Assembly: GCA_903921365.1 (NCBI GenBank)
Contig: CAIXPS010000316.1
Span: 1-64,000 of the forward strand
Source of the DNA: an uncultured bacterium
GTDB lineage: Bacteria > Chloroflexota > Anaerolineae > J036 > Brachytrichaceae
DNA length: 64,000 nt
Reading direction: 5' to 3'
Part shown: piece after piece, positions 1 to 8,370 of the stretch
Position numbering within the stretch: position 1 is the stretch's first letter
How the letters are laid out: each line of letters starts with the position of its first letter
Position numbers and translations under genes: made by a program
Notes under the pieces: generated by a model
What the model saw: the letters and a program-made list of their open reading frames with translations, nothing else
What the model was told of the DNA's origin: nothing
The model's database searches: none

Positions 1-2
1 GC

Positions 3-836
3 CTAAGCGCGGTTGACGCCGCGCGCGGCGTGATCGAAGTGGTCAATACGCACATGGAGCGAGCGTTGCGCGTGATCTCTGTCGAGCGCGGTTTCGATCC
101 TGCGCAGTTCACACTGGTGTCCTTTGGCGGTGCGGGCGGTCTGCATGCCGTCGAGCTGGCGCGTCGCCTTGGAATTACGGCTGTTTTGATCTCTCCGTAT
201 GCCTCAACGCTTTCCGCCTTCGGCATGCTCATTGCTGACATTGTGAAAGATTACTCATTGACCGTGATGCTGCCCGGCGCCACGCCCGATAACGAGCTCG
301 AGTTGTATCTTGCGCCGCTCGTCGCGCGTGGTTTGCAGGAAGTGAGCGAGGAAGGCTTTGCCGGCGCCACAGCCAACATTACTGTCGAGCGAGCGCTCGA
401 CATGCGATATCTGGGGCAATCGTACGAGTTGAACGTGCCGTTCGGGCCAAACTTCCGCGCCGACTTCCACACGGCGCATCATCGCGCCTATGGCTATTCC
501 CGCTCTGAAGCTGCCACTGAAATCGTGACTGTTCGCGTGAAGGTCATTGGCCGCCAGACGCCGCCCGTCATGCTTATAACGCCAGCGGCGGGCGCCGATC
601 CAGCGGGGGCGCTGTTGGAATATCGTGCCGTGATGCTCGATACCGAAACCATAATTCCGTTCTACCGCGGTGAGAACCTTCGCCCGGGCAACAGCATTCC
701 GGGTCCCGCTATCGTCATCCGTTCCGATACCACCATTCTGCTCGATCGCGGCGATCGCGCAACCGTCGACGGCTATCTCAATCTTGTGATCGATGTGGCG
801 CCCGCACTTCGCAACCAAAAAGGAGAGCAAGCGTGA
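3..836 (+). CDS. hyuA: N-methylhydantoinase A / 5-oxoprolinase-type subunit, C-terminal part
   Basis: This is the C-terminal part of HyuA, the ATP-dependent hydantoinase/oxoprolinase subunit that acts with HyuB on cyclic amide substrates in the cytoplasm. The reading frame is open to the left window edge, and residues before the first GTG (position 30) continue the family sequence, so the gene starts outside the window. The motif FGGAGGLHAVELARRLGI is the typical glycine-rich segment of the hydantoinase A domain. The last third matches the family's beta-rich C-terminal region. The stop overlaps the hyuB start (GTGA), so the two are translationally coupled. The substrate (N-methylhydantoin, 5-oxoproline or acetophenone-like) cannot be told from sequence alone. 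Confidence 0.9.
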   Translation, partial: LSAVDAARGVIEVVNTHMERALRVISVERGFDPAQFTLVSFGGAGGLHAVELARRLGITAVLISPYASTLSAFGMLIADIVKDYSLTVMLPGATPDNELELYLAPLVARGLQEVSEEGFAGATANITVERALDMRYLGQSYELNVPFGPNFRADFHTAHHRAYGYSRSEAATEIVTVRVKVIGRQTPPVMLITPAAGADPAGALLEYRAVMLDTETIIPFYRGENLRPGNSIPGPAIVIRSDTTILLDRGDRATVDGYLNLVIDVAPALRNQKGEQA

Positions 837-2425
837 ACCAGGCGTCCTACGATCCAATTCGGCTGGAAGTGTTCAAATACCTGTTCGCCGGCATCGCGGA
901 AGAGATGGGCGCTGTCCTGCGCAAGGCGGCCTACAGCCCGAATATCAAGGAGCGACGCGACTTCTCCTGCGCGCTCTTCAACGCAACCGGCGAGATGATC
1001 TCGCAGGCCGCCCACATCCCGGTGCATCTTGGTTCGATGCCTCTCAGCGTCGCCACGGTGATCCAGCATGCCGCGCAGAATTCCACACCCATGGCCCCGG
1101 GCGACATGTTCATTTTGAACGACCCGTTTCGTGGCGGCACCCATCTGCCCGACATCACTCTGGTAGCCCCGGTGTTCATCGACCCTGCGCCAGACGCCCT
1201 CCCGTATGCCTTCGTCACCAACCGTGCCCATCATGCGGATGTCGGCGGCATGATGCCCGGATCGATGCCCGTAGCGCGTGAGATTTATCAGGAAGGGCTG
1301 ATCATTCCGCCGATCAAGTTGTTCTCTCGCGGCGAGGTCAACCAGGGCGTGCTTGATCTGATCCTGGCCAATGTGCGCACGCCCGAAGAACGGCGCGGCG
1401 ACCTTTACGCACAGCTTGCCGCGAACCACCGTGGCGCCCTGCGGCTGCGCGAGATGATTGATCGGTACGGGCGCGTGATGGTCAGCGAGTATATGCAGGC
1501 ACTGTTGGCCTACACCGAACGAATGGCGCGGCGTTCACTCCAGAGCCTGCCCGCAGGCATATACCGCTTCGCCGATGTCATCGATGACGACGGTCTTGGG
1601 CATCAAAACATTCCTCTCATGGTGGCGATAACAATCAAGGACGACACGGCCATCGTCGACTTCACCGGCTCTGCGCCGCAACAACAGGGCAGCATCAACG
1701 CCGTCTACGCAATCACGCTCTCAGCAGTGTACTACGTCTTCCGCTGCCTGGTCGGGCTGGACATCCCCAACAACCATGGCTGCATGGCGCCGATCACCGT
1801 CATCGCGCCTGAGCGCACAATTGTCAACGCGTTCACGCCCGCACCAGTTGCGGGCGGCAACGTGGAAACGTCACAACGCATCGTCGACGTGATGCTCGGC
1901 GCACTGGCGCAGGCTGCCCCGTCGAAAGTCCCTGCCGCCAGCCAGGGCACAATGAACAACGTCACTATCGGCGGGTGGGATGAGCGCCACAACAAGCCAT
2001 TTGCGTACTACGAAACGATCGGCGGCGGCATGGGCGCGCGCCCAGATCGCGACGGCGCGGATGCGATCCACACCCACATGACCAACACACAAAACACCCC
2101 GGCCGAGGCGCTCGAGTATGCGTATCCACTGCGCATCGAGTGCTACGAGATCCGCGCTGGTTCCGGTGGACATGGGCGGTTCCGTGGCGGCGCTGGCATC
2201 CGGCGCGATGTGCGCGTGCTCGTTGATTCGCAGGTCAGCCTGCTGACCGAACGACGCCATTCCCGTCCCTACGGGTTGGCAGGCGGTGAACCAGGACAGC
2301 GGGGAGAGAACGTTCTCATCCGCGCTGGTCACGAGGAAGTGCTCCCCGCCAAGGGCACAGTGTATTTGCAGGCAAACGATATACTGAGTATTCGGACGCC
2401 AGGCGGGGGCGGGTTCGGGAGTTAA
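833..2425 (+). CDS. hyuB: N-methylhydantoinase B / 5-oxoprolinase-type subunit
   Basis: This is the full-length HyuB partner (530 residues, normal for the family) of the ATP-dependent hydantoinase/oxoprolinase complex. The N-terminus has the family segment IRLEVFKYLFAGIAEEMGAV. The central motif LNDPFRGGTHLPDI (about residues 98-111) and the C-terminal RGGAGIRRDVRV and TPGGGGFG segments are hallmarks. The GTG start lies in the GTGA overlap with hyuA, and an AGGAG ribosome site sits 8 bases upstream, which fixes the start. HyuA and HyuB together should open a five-membered cyclic amide using ATP. The precise substrate is unknown. Confidence 0.93.
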   Translation: MNQASYDPIRLEVFKYLFAGIAEEMGAVLRKAAYSPNIKERRDFSCALFNATGEMISQAAHIPVHLGSMPLSVATVIQHAAQNSTPMAPGDMFILNDPFRGGTHLPDITLVAPVFIDPAPDALPYAFVTNRAHHADVGGMMPGSMPVAREIYQEGLIIPPIKLFSRGEVNQGVLDLILANVRTPEERRGDLYAQLAANHRGALRLREMIDRYGRVMVSEYMQALLAYTERMARRSLQSLPAGIYRFADVIDDDGLGHQNIPLMVAITIKDDTAIVDFTGSAPQQQGSINAVYAITLSAVYYVFRCLVGLDIPNNHGCMAPITVIAPERTIVNAFTPAPVAGGNVETSQRIVDVMLGALAQAAPSKVPAASQGTMNNVTIGGWDERHNKPFAYYETIGGGMGARPDRDGADAIHTHMTNTQNTPAEALEYAYPLRIECYEIRAGSGGHGRFRGGAGIRRDVRVLVDSQVSLLTERRHSRPYGLAGGEPGQRGENVLIRAGHEEVLPAKGTVYLQANDILSIRTPGGGGFGS

Positions 2426-2434
2426 CAGTTTTCG

Positions 2435-3661
2435 TTATTGCCCCATTTCCTTGATCTGTGTAAGTGTCTTTTCATAGACCTCAAAATGCTCGCCCTCTGG
2501 ATCGTCTGGCTCGATGTACTTCATCCACATGCCTTGTTCAGGGTGATCACCGGACATAATCCGCCGGCTAGCCTGCACAACGCCAGTCGCATCAGACCAG
2601 CGCACCTGACCCATTTGCAGCAGAATGTACTTGCCGGCATAGTGTTTTTCGAACTCGGCCCGATGGTCCCGGTAAAACAGGGCTTGCTCAGCGGTGGTTT
2701 TACGCCAGCTAACCACCATCTCCTGCGCGTCAGGTTCGAGAGAGAAAAACTCGCCCACCGGAGCAGTCACTTCTGATTCAAAATCAATCTGGTTCAGGCT
2801 GACTGTCCCAAACCCGCCCTCTGCCGCTGTCAATAGATGATTGCGATCGCGGTGATAGGGCGGCGTCAGCCAGTCTGCCTGGGGATCGTGACCCATCAAC
2901 GCGGCTCCACAGGCATCCGTTGCAACCACTTGATCGCCAGCAATCAATGTGTTACAGACGCGAGGGTGTTCTCCGCGCCCCCACTCCATGCCTGCCTGCC
3001 CCACCAGGCCATCAATGATATTCAGGGCTGGGTCCATAATCCGTCCCAGGTCAGCCAGCATATAGGGCATGCGCACAAGGTGGTGGTAGTAAATGCGCGG
3101 GCGTCCCTGTGGCTCTATCGACATCAGTGCAAACAGGTTTTTCAAGCAAAGCGTGATCCCCATGTACTGATGGTTTTTAAGCTTTTGAACCGACACGACT
3201 GCATCGGCTTCCACCACAGGCAGGGGTAGAGGATAACGATCGAACATCTGCCCACCGCCTGGCACAGAAGTCCACACCGTTGGCGATTGTGAACCTTCGA
3301 TGAAGGACACGTTGAACTCGCGGAAGATCGGTAGAAGCTGGGTGCTGGAGCCATCCGTCACATGGGAGCGGATACCGTCCAGACTTATATCCACTGCAAA
3401 CAACTCAGCATGCGTCCTTTCCCTCAACAGGCGCAGCGTCGCGCGCGCGACCGGATCGCTCACCAATTGCTGACGATGTCCCTTGTGCATCACCACCGTA
3501 TCACGCGGCCCATCCTGGTTGAACTTTATCGCGATCCGCCTGGCATGACGGAGCTTGTCCCATGTGCGATCCAGTGGGTCAGTAGCGCGCTTGAGCGCCT
3601 GATAGACTTCCTCATCGCTGGAACGATAATCGCAATGTGCCGCGCGAACCGTGAAATTCAT
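2435..3661 (-). CDS. DUF362 family protein
   Basis: This is a DUF362 protein of about 408 residues. The segment KLKNHQYMGITLCLKNLFAL is the conserved core of the family, which often occurs with ferredoxin domains. This copy has no ferredoxin-type cysteine motif, so it is the domain alone with a C-terminal extension. The function of the family is not established. I chose the ATG at 3661; a TTG six codons upstream is also open but has no better ribosome site. The gene diverges from the manD-like gene and converges on hyuB with only 9 bases between stops. It has no recognisable operon partner here. Confidence 0.8.
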   Translation of the reverse strand: MNFTVRAAHCDYRSSDEEVYQALKRATDPLDRTWDKLRHARRIAIKFNQDGPRDTVVMHKGHRQQLVSDPVARATLRLLRERTHAELFAVDISLDGIRSHVTDGSSTQLLPIFREFNVSFIEGSQSPTVWTSVPGGGQMFDRYPLPLPVVEADAVVSVQKLKNHQYMGITLCLKNLFALMSIEPQGRPRIYYHHLVRMPYMLADLGRIMDPALNIIDGLVGQAGMEWGRGEHPRVCNTLIAGDQVVATDACGAALMGHDPQADWLTPPYHRDRNHLLTAAEGGFGTVSLNQIDFESEVTAPVGEFFSLEPDAQEMVVSWRKTTAEQALFYRDHRAEFEKHYAGKYILLQMGQVRWSDATGVVQASRRIMSGDHPEQGMWMKYIEPDDPEGEHFEVYEKTLTQIKEMGQ

Positions 3662-3765
3662 GGCGGATTGAGTTTTCAAATGATGTTCTCGCTCTTAGAA
3701 AACAATTGCCCGGGCTATGGGCTGGATCGAACGCAATATACACCGGGCAGCAGGTTTTCGCAAGA

Positions 3766-3793
3766 TTACGAATCTGGTCTATCCCCGTATAAT
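3766..3793 (+). promoter_or_regulatory. Possible promoter of the manD-like gene
   Basis: A perfect TATAAT hexamer lies at 3788-3793, about 80 bases before the ManD-like start. The matching -35 region (TTACGA at 3766, 16 bases away) is poor. The box is in the right place in a divergent intergenic region, but the evidence is only the hexamer. Confidence 0.35.
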
Positions 3794-3876
3794 GCAAATG
3801 AGTTCAATCAGCCTGGCTGTGACGCGAACTGTCGGCAGGCGCCCCCTTTCGCAAGCGATCGCAGGAGGAAATACGA

Positions 3877-5088
3877 ATGGCAAAACCGATTACGATCCAG
3901 GATGTCAAAACTTTTCTGATCCAGACTTCAGGCGCTGGAACGCGCTTTATCATCGTCAAAGTCATCACATCCGAGCCCGGCTTGTATGGCATTGGCTGCG
4001 CCACATTTACCCAGCGTTTCCGGGCAGTGGCGTCTGCAATTGAGGATCATCTGAAGCCTTTTGCGTTGGGCTGGGATGTTTCGCGGATTGAAGAGTTTTT
4101 CCAGATGGCCATGGTCCAGGGTTCCTGGCGCAATGGCCCGGTGTTGAGCAACGCCATCTCTGGGTTCGACATGGCATTGTGGGACATCAAAGGCAAACTG
4201 GCTAACATGCCGGTGTATGACCTGCTCGGTGGAAAATGCCGTGAAGCGGCTGCGGTGTATGCCCATGCCGACGGGCGCGATCCACAAGAGGTCGTCGACA
4301 ACGTCCGCAAGTATCAGGAGCAGGGTTACCACTTCATCCGTGTGCAAATGGGCGGTTACGGCGGGAAAAGCATGCAAATGGCTAAGCCCGATGGCGCCCG
4401 CAACGGCAACTATTACGACCCGCGCGCCTACACCCGCGCCATGCTCAAGATGATGGATTACGTGCGCGCCCAGGTCGGCGACGATGTGGAGTTGTTGCAT
4501 GATGTGCACGAGCGCCTGTCGCCAATTGACACCGTCATGTTTGCTAAAGACGTGGAGCACATCAAACTGTTCTTTCTTGAGGACTCACTGGCCCCGGAAG
4601 ATATCGAGTGGTTCCGCATGATCCGCCAGTTGTGCGCCACGCCCATCGCGATGGGTGAGTTGCTCAACAACCCGCACGAATGGCGTCTGTTAATCGAAGA
4701 GCGCCTGGTCGACTTTATCCGCATGCACGTCAGCCAGTTGGGCGGAATCACCCCAGCGCGCAATGCGGCCATCCACGCCAATATCTACGGAATCCGCACC
4801 GCCTGGCACGGCCCAGGCGATACATCGCCGATCGGCCACGCGGCAAACCTGCACCTAGACGTGTGGGAGCCCAATTTTGGCATCCAGGAATGGTGCCGCT
4901 TTGATCCGCTGATCTACGACATGTTCCCTGGGCTGCCCGAGGTGCGTAAAGGATATATGTACCCGAACGACAAACCCGGCCTGGGGATTGACCTGGATGA
5001 GGCGCTGGCGGCGAAATTTCCCTGCCGGGATGAAGTCGATTTCTGGACGCAGACGCGCCTGCCCGATGGCAGCCCGGCGAGACCATAA
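3877..5088 (+). CDS. manD: ManD/RspA-type mannonate (sugar acid) dehydratase, enolase superfamily
   Basis: This is a 403-residue enolase-superfamily enzyme of the D-mannonate dehydratase (ManD/RspA) group, which dehydrates a sugar acid to its 2-keto-3-deoxy product. Metal ligands can be assigned at D209 (HDVHERL), E235 (FLEDSLAPED) and E261 (MGELLNNPHEW). The acid/base H211 and the C-terminal H311 (WHGPGD) are also present. These match the known ManD layout (D210, H212, E236, E262) within one residue. The Arg/Tyr-bearing loop region RVQMGGYGGK is recognisable at about 155-164. An AGGAGG ribosome site precedes the ATG. Related enzymes differ in substrate (mannonate, gluconate) and some have very low activity, so the exact acid is uncertain. 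Confidence 0.88.
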   Translation: MAKPITIQDVKTFLIQTSGAGTRFIIVKVITSEPGLYGIGCATFTQRFRAVASAIEDHLKPFALGWDVSRIEEFFQMAMVQGSWRNGPVLSNAISGFDMALWDIKGKLANMPVYDLLGGKCREAAAVYAHADGRDPQEVVDNVRKYQEQGYHFIRVQMGGYGGKSMQMAKPDGARNGNYYDPRAYTRAMLKMMDYVRAQVGDDVELLHDVHERLSPIDTVMFAKDVEHIKLFFLEDSLAPEDIEWFRMIRQLCATPIAMGELLNNPHEWRLLIEERLVDFIRMHVSQLGGITPARNAAIHANIYGIRTAWHGPGDTSPIGHAANLHLDVWEPNFGIQEWCRFDPLIYDMFPGLPEVRKGYMYPNDKPGLGIDLDEALAAKFPCRDEVDFWTQTRLPDGSPARP

Positions 5089-5099
5089 GCGACGCGCGT

Positions 5100-5127
5100 T
5101 TGACATGTCCAACTGCCGGACTATAAT
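5100..5127 (+). promoter_or_regulatory. Strong sigma-70-type promoter of the B12 locus
   Basis: A perfect TTGACA (5100-5105) and a perfect TATAAT (5122-5127) are separated by 16 bases. The predicted start near 5134 lies about 20-30 bases before the cobalamin riboswitch, which supports use as the locus promoter. Confidence 0.8.
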
Positions 5128-5149
5128 GTTTTTGTCTTTAACAACCGAA

Positions 5150-5332
5150 TATTGTTGAGGTGACCCGAAGAGCCTGCACACGGTGCAGGTGTCTTCTGCC
5201 CGGATGCATGAGCATTCATGGGCGTAAAGGTGGAAGCTGGTGGCGCGCGCACAAAAGTGCGCGCGGAGTCCAGCACTGTGCCGCAACTGTAACCGATTCA
5301 CTCGGAAGTCAGGATGCCTGCCTCAACCAATT
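5150..5332 (+). promoter_or_regulatory. Cobalamin riboswitch
   Basis: The segment has the hallmarks of an adenosylcobalamin-class riboswitch. There is a GGTGCAGGTG 5' element near 5180, and a variable GC-rich hairpin at about 5244-5262 (GCGCGCACAAAAGTGCGCGC). These are followed by AGTCCAGCACTGTGCCGCAACTGTAA, read here in two overlapping blocks (AGTCCAGCACTG, then the B12 box GCCGCAACTGTAA), and by GGAAGTCAGGATGCCTGCC elements at about 5305-5323. It sits between a strong promoter and an intrinsic terminator. The genes behind it encode a toroid protein, a DUF4430 protein and ECF S/T subunits, so B12 should switch off this uptake operon. Confidence 0.93.
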
Positions 5333-5365
5333 CGTTCACACCTTCTCGTTGCAAGGAGGGAGAAC

Positions 5366-5383
5366 ATGATTCGCGCACCCTGA
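5366..5383 (+). CDS. Five-codon leader ORF between riboswitch and terminator (candidate)
   Basis: An excellent ribosome site (AAGGAGG at 5353) is followed by ATG and a five-codon frame reading MIRAP, then TGA. It lies between the cobalamin aptamer and the intrinsic terminator. It may be a leader peptide or simply part of the expression platform. No homology can be judged at this length. Confidence 0.25.
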   Translation: MIRAP

Positions 5384-5418
5384 CTAAAAGACATTCATCA
5401 GGTTTTGCGAAGTGCTCT

Positions 5419-5455
5419 ACCCGACCCAAAGATGATGGTCGGGTTTTTTGTTTTT
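5419..5455 (+). terminator. Intrinsic terminator in the B12 leader
   Basis: The arms ACCCGACC (5419-5426) and GGTCGGGT (5437-5444) form a perfect 8-bp stem with a 10-base loop, followed by a T-rich tract. It lies 20 bases before the first gene's ribosome site, so it is the likely riboswitch-controlled attenuator. Confidence 0.85.
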
Positions 5456-5475
5456 CGATCAAGGAGTTCAGTTCA

Positions 5476-6432
5476 ATGAAGTTGCAGTCAAAACTTATAT
5501 CTCGTTCAATCCGTCCCGTCATTGCGGCGTTGGTCATTCTTTGTTCCATTGCCGCCAGCGGCGAGCCACTCGCCATTGCCCAGGCCAATATCGTGACCGA
5601 TTCCGGCGCCCGCGCCGCCAAATGGCTCGCCGCCCAGCAACAGGCTGACGGTGGTTTCACCAATGGCTATAGCAAGACCAGCGATCCCAGCACAACTGCG
5701 GACGTGGTCGTAACACTCGCCGTCGCAAAGTCGCCTATCCCCTCAGCCACAACCGCCTATCTCGCCGCGAAAGTCGCTGGTGGGAAGTTGACAACCGGCG
5801 AATATGCCAAGGTAGCCCTGGCCGTCAAAACAGCCGGACTCGACCCGGCTAAGTTCGGCGGCATGGACCTGATTGCACAGATTGAGGCTGGCTACGATAC
5901 CAAGACCGGCGTCATCGGCGACGGTATCTTCGTGCACAGCACGGCGCTTCTGGCGCTCGCCGCCGCTAAGTCCCCCATTCCAGCTAAAGCCATCACGGCG
6001 CTCACAGGGTTTCAATCAGCCGAGGGCGGCTGGGCGTTCATGGGTAAAGGCGCCCCTGACGTGGACACAACAGCACAGGCAGTGCTAGCGCTCATTGCCG
6101 TCGGACTCCCCGCAAATACTGGCCCCGCAGGGCGCGGCCTTGGTTATCTGCACAGCTTGCAGAACGTCGACGGCGGTTTCCCGTATCAGTCGCCATCGCA
6201 ATACGGCACAGACTCAAACACGAACTCCTCTGGCCTCGTTGCGCAAGCCATTATCGCGAGCGGCGATCAGCCCGAGTCGTGGGCCCAGACTAAGGGCAAC
6301 CCATTGAGCGTGATCATCCTCCAGCAGCAACCCAGCGGCGCCTTTGCCTACCAGGGTAGCTTCCCCGGCGACAACATCATGGCCACCATCGGCGCGGTCC
6401 AGGCTCTCTATCGCTATGTCCCCGGTAAATAA
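5476..6432 (+). CDS. Secreted alpha/alpha-toroid (prenyltransferase-repeat) protein, transcobalamin N-domain-like
   Basis: This 318-residue protein has a signal peptide (hydrophobic 14-27, cleavage likely near AIAQA at 32-37). The mature protein is a series of helical-pair repeats with QxxxGGF/W signatures: QQADGGF (55-61), QSAEGGW (180-186), QNVDGGF (229-235) and a weaker QQPSGAF (284-290). Conserved D-x-T/S-T helix starts are at 70-75 and 195-200. These repeats form the alpha/alpha toroid fold shared by terpene cyclases, prenyltransferases and the N-terminal domain of transcobalamin and intrinsic factor. There is no cyclase DXDD motif, so catalysis is unlikely. The AAGGAG site at 5461 fixes the start. 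Riboswitch control, a DUF4430 neighbour and an ECF transporter suggest extracellular cobalamin binding. Confidence 0.78.
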   Translation: MKLQSKLISRSIRPVIAALVILCSIAASGEPLAIAQANIVTDSGARAAKWLAAQQQADGGFTNGYSKTSDPSTTADVVVTLAVAKSPIPSATTAYLAAKVAGGKLTTGEYAKVALAVKTAGLDPAKFGGMDLIAQIEAGYDTKTGVIGDGIFVHSTALLALAAAKSPIPAKAITALTGFQSAEGGWAFMGKGAPDVDTTAQAVLALIAVGLPANTGPAGRGLGYLHSLQNVDGGFPYQSPSQYGTDSNTNSSGLVAQAIIASGDQPESWAQTKGNPLSVIILQQQPSGAFAYQGSFPGDNIMATIGAVQALYRYVPGK

Positions 6433-6449
6433 CAGGCCGGCTCGTTAAC

Positions 6450-7385
6450 ATGATCAAGGTTCGTTACGTGATCGCGGTCGCCGCCCTGACGAGCGCTCTA
6501 GGCTTAAACCTGGCAGCGCTCGCGGCGCGCGCACAGGCAACGCCAAATCACGCCGGGCTGATTATTCAAGGCCCCAATGGCCAGGTAACCACACGGTGCG
6601 TGGCATTCGACGAACCCGAGATCACCGGCTATGAATTGCTTCGTCGCTCCAACCTGCCGCTGGTGGTCGATATCGCCAGCGGCGGGAGCCTCTGTAAGAT
6701 CCAGAACACCGGTTGCAATTTCCCGGCCCAGAAGTGTTTCTGCGAATGCCAGGATTTGAATCAGAGTTGCATTTATTGGCAATACTTCTTCCTGAGCGGG
6801 GGGACGTGGAAGTATTCACCACTTGGGATGTTAGGCCAGAAAGTAACAAACGGGAGCGTCAATGGTTGGAGCTATGGCGTCGGCAGCGCATCGTCTGGCG
6901 GTGCTGCGCCGCCGCTTATGACAGTCGAGCAGATATGCGAGGCATCTGCCGCTCCAACCGCACCGCCGACTGCTGCGCCTGCCGCGACTAAACAGCAGGT
7001 CGCGCCGCCCGCCTCCACCGCCAACCTTATTCCTGCAAGCACACCGACGCCTACAGCAGCGACTGTCACGGCTGTATCGACGACGGCTCTCGCAGTGACT
7101 CCATCCCCTGTCGCATTTTCATCACCATCGCCGGCGTCGGCGACAAGCCCGACAGTGCCGTCAACAAAAACGCCAGTCTCTGTTGCTGCCGCAGAACCTG
7201 CCACAGCAACATCACAACCATCATTAACGCCGCGTGCGGCGTTAATACCGACAATCGAGCCAGCAACGACCACACAGCCCGACGCGTCCAGCACAACAAG
7301 CTACGTCGTCTTCGGCGTCATCGTGGTTGCGCTGGTTGGATTGCTGCTGGTAACGCGTTCAGGCATGGGAAAGTCAAAACAATGA
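6450..7385 (+). CDS. Membrane-anchored DUF4430 (transcobalamin C-domain-like) protein
   Basis: This 311-residue protein has a signal peptide (1-30, ending ARAQA), a DUF4430-like domain (about 34-145) and a Thr/Pro/Ala/Ser-rich stalk (about 165-283). A single transmembrane helix (about 286-305) and a basic tail GKSKQ follow. The family features are GYELL (60-64), an aromatic WKYS segment and the terminal G-x-V-x-GWSYG (135-143). DUF4430 is described as resembling the C-terminal beta domain of transcobalamin. Eight cysteines (50, 82, 89, 96, 98, 100, 107, 163) are unusual and suggest disulfides. The order toroid protein, DUF4430 protein, transporter suggests the two soluble domains clamp B12 at the cell surface and pass it to the ECF module. 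Confidence 0.78.
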   Translation: MIKVRYVIAVAALTSALGLNLAALAARAQATPNHAGLIIQGPNGQVTTRCVAFDEPEITGYELLRRSNLPLVVDIASGGSLCKIQNTGCNFPAQKCFCECQDLNQSCIYWQYFFLSGGTWKYSPLGMLGQKVTNGSVNGWSYGVGSASSGGAAPPLMTVEQICEASAAPTAPPTAAPAATKQQVAPPASTANLIPASTPTPTAATVTAVSTTALAVTPSPVAFSSPSPASATSPTVPSTKTPVSVAAAEPATATSQPSLTPRAALIPTIEPATTTQPDASSTTSYVVFGVIVVALVGLLLVTRSGMGKSKQ

Positions 7386-8368
7386 GCGTCAACGATATCG
7401 TCCACAATAGACTCGGCACACTGCCCGTGATCGGCGCGGCGGATCGGCTGCCCAGCGTAAACCAGCGGCGCGTGTTGAACAAGCTGCTCAGCATCAGCAT
7501 CTACGCCCTGGCATCGCTGATCGGGCTATCAGCTTTCCTCTATCCGTTCTTCACGCTGTCGATCCAGACTGGCGCGGCGGCCACTCAGCAAATGGCGCAT
7601 GGCACAGACTCACCGCTCATGCTGGCCCTCCTCATCGGGTTGTGCCTGGCAGCGCTTGCGGTGGAAGCCCAGGGGCAGGCCATGAGTGCGAAGGTGATTG
7701 CGCTTCTCGGCATCCTGGTCGCCATCAATAGCGCGCTCCGCTTTGCAGAGGCCGTCGTGCGCGGCCCCGGCGGGTTCAGCCCCGTCTTTATGCTCATCAT
7801 CGTCTGCGGCTATGTGTTCGGCTCGCGCTTCGGGTTCCTGATGGGGATTCTGTCGCTACTGGTCTCCGCCATCATCACCGGCGGAATCGGCCCCTGGCTC
7901 CCTTATCAGATGTTCACCGCCGGATGGATGGGCATGAGCGCCGGTTGGATCGCCTACCTCCGCGATGCACTGATCGCGTTGAAGGGAAACAAGCCGAAGT
8001 CCACCCCATCAGCGCCCGCGACTGCGCGGCGCGGACCGAGCTTGGAAATCATCGCCCTCTGCGCCTTTGGCGCCCTGTGGGGATTCATCTACGGCGCAGT
8101 CATGAACCTGTGGTTCTGGCCGTTCCAGGCTGGCGATCCGGGGCAAAGCTGGCAGGCCGGCCTCGGTGTGGCGCAGGGGTTGCAACGTTATCTGGCATTT
8201 TACCTCGCGACATCGTTCATCTGGGACGTGTTCGCGGCTATTGGGAATGTCCTGTTGCTGGGATTGTTCGGCAAGCCTACCCTGCGCGCATTACAACGCT
8301 TCCGTAACCGCTTTATGTTCACACTCGAGACAAGCCCTTCGCCATTGACGCATGGTCAGGCGCAATAG
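7382..8368 (+). CDS. ECF transporter substrate-binding (S) subunit, probable cobalamin
   Basis: This is a 328-residue polytopic membrane protein of the ECF S-component type. The segment around residues 135-195 (PVFMLIIVCGYVFGSRFGFL, then the G-rich GGIGPWLPYQMFTAGWMGM) is the typical S-component core. The length and the additional C-terminal helices resemble the larger S components such as CbrT more than the small BioY or ThiT types. It overlaps the DUF4430 gene by ATGA and is followed 2 bases later by the T subunit. Cobalamin as substrate is inferred from the upstream riboswitch and the transcobalamin-like neighbours, not from residues seen here. Confidence 0.8.
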   Translation: MSVNDIVHNRLGTLPVIGAADRLPSVNQRRVLNKLLSISIYALASLIGLSAFLYPFFTLSIQTGAAATQQMAHGTDSPLMLALLIGLCLAALAVEAQGQAMSAKVIALLGILVAINSALRFAEAVVRGPGGFSPVFMLIIVCGYVFGSRFGFLMGILSLLVSAIITGGIGPWLPYQMFTAGWMGMSAGWIAYLRDALIALKGNKPKSTPSAPATARRGPSLEIIALCAFGALWGFIYGAVMNLWFWPFQAGDPGQSWQAGLGVAQGLQRYLAFYLATSFIWDVFAAIGNVLLLGLFGKPTLRALQRFRNRFMFTLETSPSPLTHGQAQ

Positions 8369-8370
8369 CC

